The translations under genes and the position numbers were made by a program. The notes under the pieces are model-generated. The model had not been told where the DNA came from, made no database searches, and saw only the letters and a program-made list of their open reading frames with translations. From Smithellaceae bacterium (lineage in GTDB: Bacteria; Desulfobacterota; Syntrophia; Syntrophales; Smithellaceae), in NCBI GenBank assembly GCA_030690945.1, contig JAUYFM010000058.1, forward strand, positions 36,039 to 100,038: a stretch of DNA of 64,000 nucleotides, in the 5' to 3' direction. Numbering within the stretch: position 1 is the stretch's first letter; each line of letters opens with the position of its first letter. Shown piece after piece: positions 62,441-64,000 of the stretch.

Positions 62441-62934
62441 ATTTCCATCAAAGAGCTTTCCTTCCGAATTCTTTCCAAATAACTTTTATCAGCGGGAAAC
62501 GCAGAAATGAACTCAAGAGTTTTTTGTTCTGTCAGATCATCCAATACGACCACATAGCGTTCTTCAACAACAATCAATACCCGACGCTTCTTCAACTGAT
62601 TACGACTGTCTCTTTGATACTGCTGCCTGCGTTCAATGGTACCCTTAGATGCCGTAAGTACCTCCTTGATCCATAGTACATGACGGGCCCGCCTCTTAGA
62701 AAATGGCACATCATGGACGCTGCTACCGAAGCGATAGTCCGTGCTTTCAGAAAAGGCATGCTCAAAGCTCCCAGGTCTGAAAATCACTTTGTTTTTCAAC
62801 CAATCAAAGATTTCAATCGCCTTGCCGGCGCTGGTTCTGACATAGGTTTCTACGAAGACCTGACGGTATGCCTCGAACAACTCTTTATCGTTAGCCGCCT
62901 GAAGGCGCAGTAATGGCCAGAGGTGCTCTGTCAT
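62413..62934 (-). CDS. Small basic protein, possible BECR-fold RNase, partner of DUF3800
   Basis: 173 aa, not firmly recognised. The centre reads VIFRPGSFEHAFSESTDYRF, SKRRARHVLWIKEVLTASKG and RRVLIVVEERYVVVLDDL, ending EFISAFPADKSYLERIRKES. This order (His, Arg-His-x-x-Trp-Ile, a basic strand pair, FxSAFPxDxxYLxRI) resembles phage-type Barnase-EndoU-ColicinE5/D-RelE (BECR) nucleases by eye. It begins one base after the DUF3800 stop, so the two are co-translated. A toxin or defence role is inference. Confidence 0.6.
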   Translation of the reverse strand: MTEHLWPLLRLQAANDKELFEAYRQVFVETYVRTSAGKAIEIFDWLKNKVIFRPGSFEHAFSESTDYRFGSSVHDVPFSKRRARHVLWIKEVLTASKGTIERRQQYQRDSRNQLKKRRVLIVVEERYVVVLDDLTEQKTLEFISAFPADKSYLERIRKESSLMEIKNPSLNGD

Positions 62935-62935
62935 G

Positions 62936-63625
62936 TCAGCGCCCGGTAAAATGGAAAATATTGAATTTATCCGCGCCCAAGGTAGTCATTACTTTTAAGG
63001 CTGGCAGACCGGCCGCCTGCGCAAGGTCGGCGCAGAAGGCCTTTTTGATTGAGCTGCCTGATCGGTCATTCCAGGCGTAGCCAACTGCGCCAATCAGCAG
63101 GTCGGCCATCTGAATCAGCGGAGTTTGTCGCGAGCTGACCGGCTCAAGGCATTCGATCTTCGCTTTTCCGGTCAAGCGTCTCCGCAAGATATCGCGTAAA
63201 TCCATAAATCGGCGTTGAGTCTGATTCTGTTGCCAATCGAGGTATAGATGATATGCACATGCCGGTTTCAGCCAGTGGACCAGCATTTGATAATAGAGTT
63301 TGTAAAATCCCAGTTCATTGTCGCCTTGGTTGAACTGCTCATGATCCAATATGCTTCGATCAACCACAAGGCAACGAAATGCAAGTTCTGGTTCACTGCG
63401 GAAGAAATCCAATAGTGCCCAGTAGAAATCACGTCGGCTCGGAGATAGGGTTTTCCAGCCAAACTCCCGCCAGACGTCATGCTGTTTTCTCAACCAATTG
63501 ATCCGCCTCGTCAACTCTTCTTTCCGGTCACGGGGGCAGGATAAGGCGCCGATCACCATGAACGGATCTTCCGGATTGGAAGTGTGGCGACTTTCGTCGC
63601 AGTAAATATTAATGAGTTTTGCCAT
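62936..63625 (-). CDS. DUF3800 domain protein
   Basis: 229 aa. DUF3800 features: NIYCDESRHTSNPEDPF at the N-terminus (acidic pair of an RNase H-like fold), VVDRSILDHEQF, HLYLDWQQNQ and the diagnostic IQMADLLIGAVGYAW. The family is predicted to be a nuclease and is frequent in accessory and defence regions; biochemical roles are not established. ATG 63625 follows AGGAG, which lies within the end of a truncated AlbA_2 ORF. Paired with the downstream small protein. Confidence 0.85.
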   Translation of the reverse strand: MAKLINIYCDESRHTSNPEDPFMVIGALSCPRDRKEELTRRINWLRKQHDVWREFGWKTLSPSRRDFYWALLDFFRSEPELAFRCLVVDRSILDHEQFNQGDNELGFYKLYYQMLVHWLKPACAYHLYLDWQQNQTQRRFMDLRDILRRRLTGKAKIECLEPVSSRQTPLIQMADLLIGAVGYAWNDRSGSSIKKAFCADLAQAAGLPALKVMTTLGADKFNIFHFTGR

Positions 63626-63713
63626 GCATCTTCTCCTGGGAACTGTCAAAACAGCTCTTCCGCTCGAAGAACTGCCCTTCCTGCTGGTGGAGAATCCAAT
63701 CAAAATCACTCAT
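63609..63713 (-). pseudogene. N-terminal fragment of an AlbA_2/AAA_4-type regulator
   Basis: 34 codons: MSDFDWILHQQEGQFFERKS is the start of the AlbA_2 domain of this family, then the frame leaves homology at about CFDSS and stops at 63611. The DUF3800 gene's ribosome site and start lie inside it. AGAGG precedes its ATG, so it was once a normal gene start. Confidence 0.7.
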
Positions 63714-63719
63714 GGTGCA

Positions 63720-63893
63720 TCATCCTCTGATCTCTTTCCCGTGCGGCAAAGGTGTCGGCCAATAAAGAACGGGGCTCAGATTCGGCAGAAAGTGTCTGAC
63801 AAATATTGCCTTCCGTCTCTCCTGGGTAAAGATGGCGGCAACACGATCGATAAGATTGCCGTAATCTCGTGGCGCTATTTCACCTTTTCGCAA
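63720..63893 (-). CDS. Small ORF upstream of AlbA_2 fragment
   Basis: About 57 codons from a TTG at 63893; the frame stays open a little further upstream. The product, GEIAPRDYGNLIDRVAAIF and ending PLPHGKEIRG, is not recognised. It stops 6 bases before the AlbA_2 ATG, as an operon partner would. The start is uncertain and it may itself be a fragment. Confidence 0.35.
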   Translation of the reverse strand: MRKGEIAPRDYGNLIDRVAAIFTQERRKAIFVRHFLPNLSPVLYWPTPLPHGKEIRG

Positions 63894-63909
63894 GCGCTGT
63901 AAAAAATTC

Positions 63910-64000
63910 TTGACAAAAGATGATAATCTGGTTCATAAAAGAGCCAACTCATCTACCAATGGAGGTAGAAGGAGCTCGGGGACCGCCTCAACAGGCGGTC
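63910..64000 (+). promoter_or_regulatory. Candidate promoter and two hairpins at right edge
   Basis: TTGACA (63910-63915) and TCATAA (63933-63938) with a 17-base spacer point rightwards out of the window. Downstream are CTACC..GGTAG and GACCGCCT CAAC AGGCGGTC (63981-64000). They may be the 5' leader or a small RNA of whatever follows. Confidence 0.4.

Overview
The window looks like a chromosome segment of an anaerobic, syntrophic-type Desulfobacterota bacterium (Syntrophales, Syntrophus/Smithella-like). This is inferred from gene content: a V/A-type ATPase, acyl-CoA dehydrogenases with their own electron-transfer flavoprotein, a fused ADP-forming acyl-CoA synthetase, thiolase, an aldehyde:ferredoxin oxidoreductase, a probable selenoprotein and a NikR-type nickel regulator. 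No rRNA or tRNA gene was seen.

Layout. 1-6643 (+): V-ATPase operon, DUF2764-A-B-D-I-K; the K ring keeps the sodium-ligand residues known from Enterococcus hirae NtpK. 6662-9672 (-): acyl-CoA dehydrogenase-etfB-etfA. 9772-10242: two palindromic REP-type composites around the C-terminal relic of a REP-associated tyrosine transposase. 10256-14476: small unknown proteins, a PPOX-fold protein, murI, a double-domain ThyX-like protein and an internally deleted MFS pseudogene. 14535-23591 (+): PAS-LuxR regulator, a leader with nested inverted repeats, a branched-chain-amino-acid-type ABC transporter (livMHKGF) and an AMP-forming acyl-CoA synthetase.

23702-25803 holds the most unusual local arrangement. 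A hotdog thioesterase gene is followed by a Phd/PIN toxin-antitoxin pair, then by the 3' stub of a second thioesterase gene (a 108-bp near-identical direct repeat). Next comes a peroxiredoxin-like gene whose catalytic cysteine codon is an in-frame TGA, preceded and followed by conserved coding sequence and followed by a hairpin: a probable selenoprotein that ordinary ORF calling would shorten to its C-terminal part.

25815-34652: thiolase (-), VTT-family membrane protein, UbiA prenyltransferase, MBL hydrolase, and an AOR-SCP2-alcohol dehydrogenase-SCP2 operon. 34787-39767 (-): large acyl-CoA dehydrogenase, ADP-forming acyl-CoA synthetase and TetR regulator. 39974-45507: a metal-uptake set (TonB receptor, methyltransferase, Znu-like ABC transporter) divergent from nikR. 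45648-49486: mrfA-mrfB-type DNA repair helicase and nuclease. 49586-53397: a ZraSR-like two-component system divergent from a ZraP-like periplasmic protein that has a good sigma-54 promoter.

53538-58408 is a leucine operon (leuA-leuC-leuD-leuB) preceded by a 39-codon leader peptide with 11 leucines in 15 codons and mutually exclusive antiterminator/terminator hairpins: a textbook-style attenuator. From 58501 on the DNA is accessory: a B12-dependent methionine synthase activation-domain protein, a PAS fragment, hipBA with a 17-bp inverted-repeat operator, relics of a DDE transposase and of AlbA_2/AAA_4 genes, and a two-gene DUF3800 plus small basic protein cassette lying between N- and C-terminal pieces of such a gene. 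Three families of palindromic repeats are scattered through the window, mostly at 3' ends of genes; one supplies the last codons of leuB.
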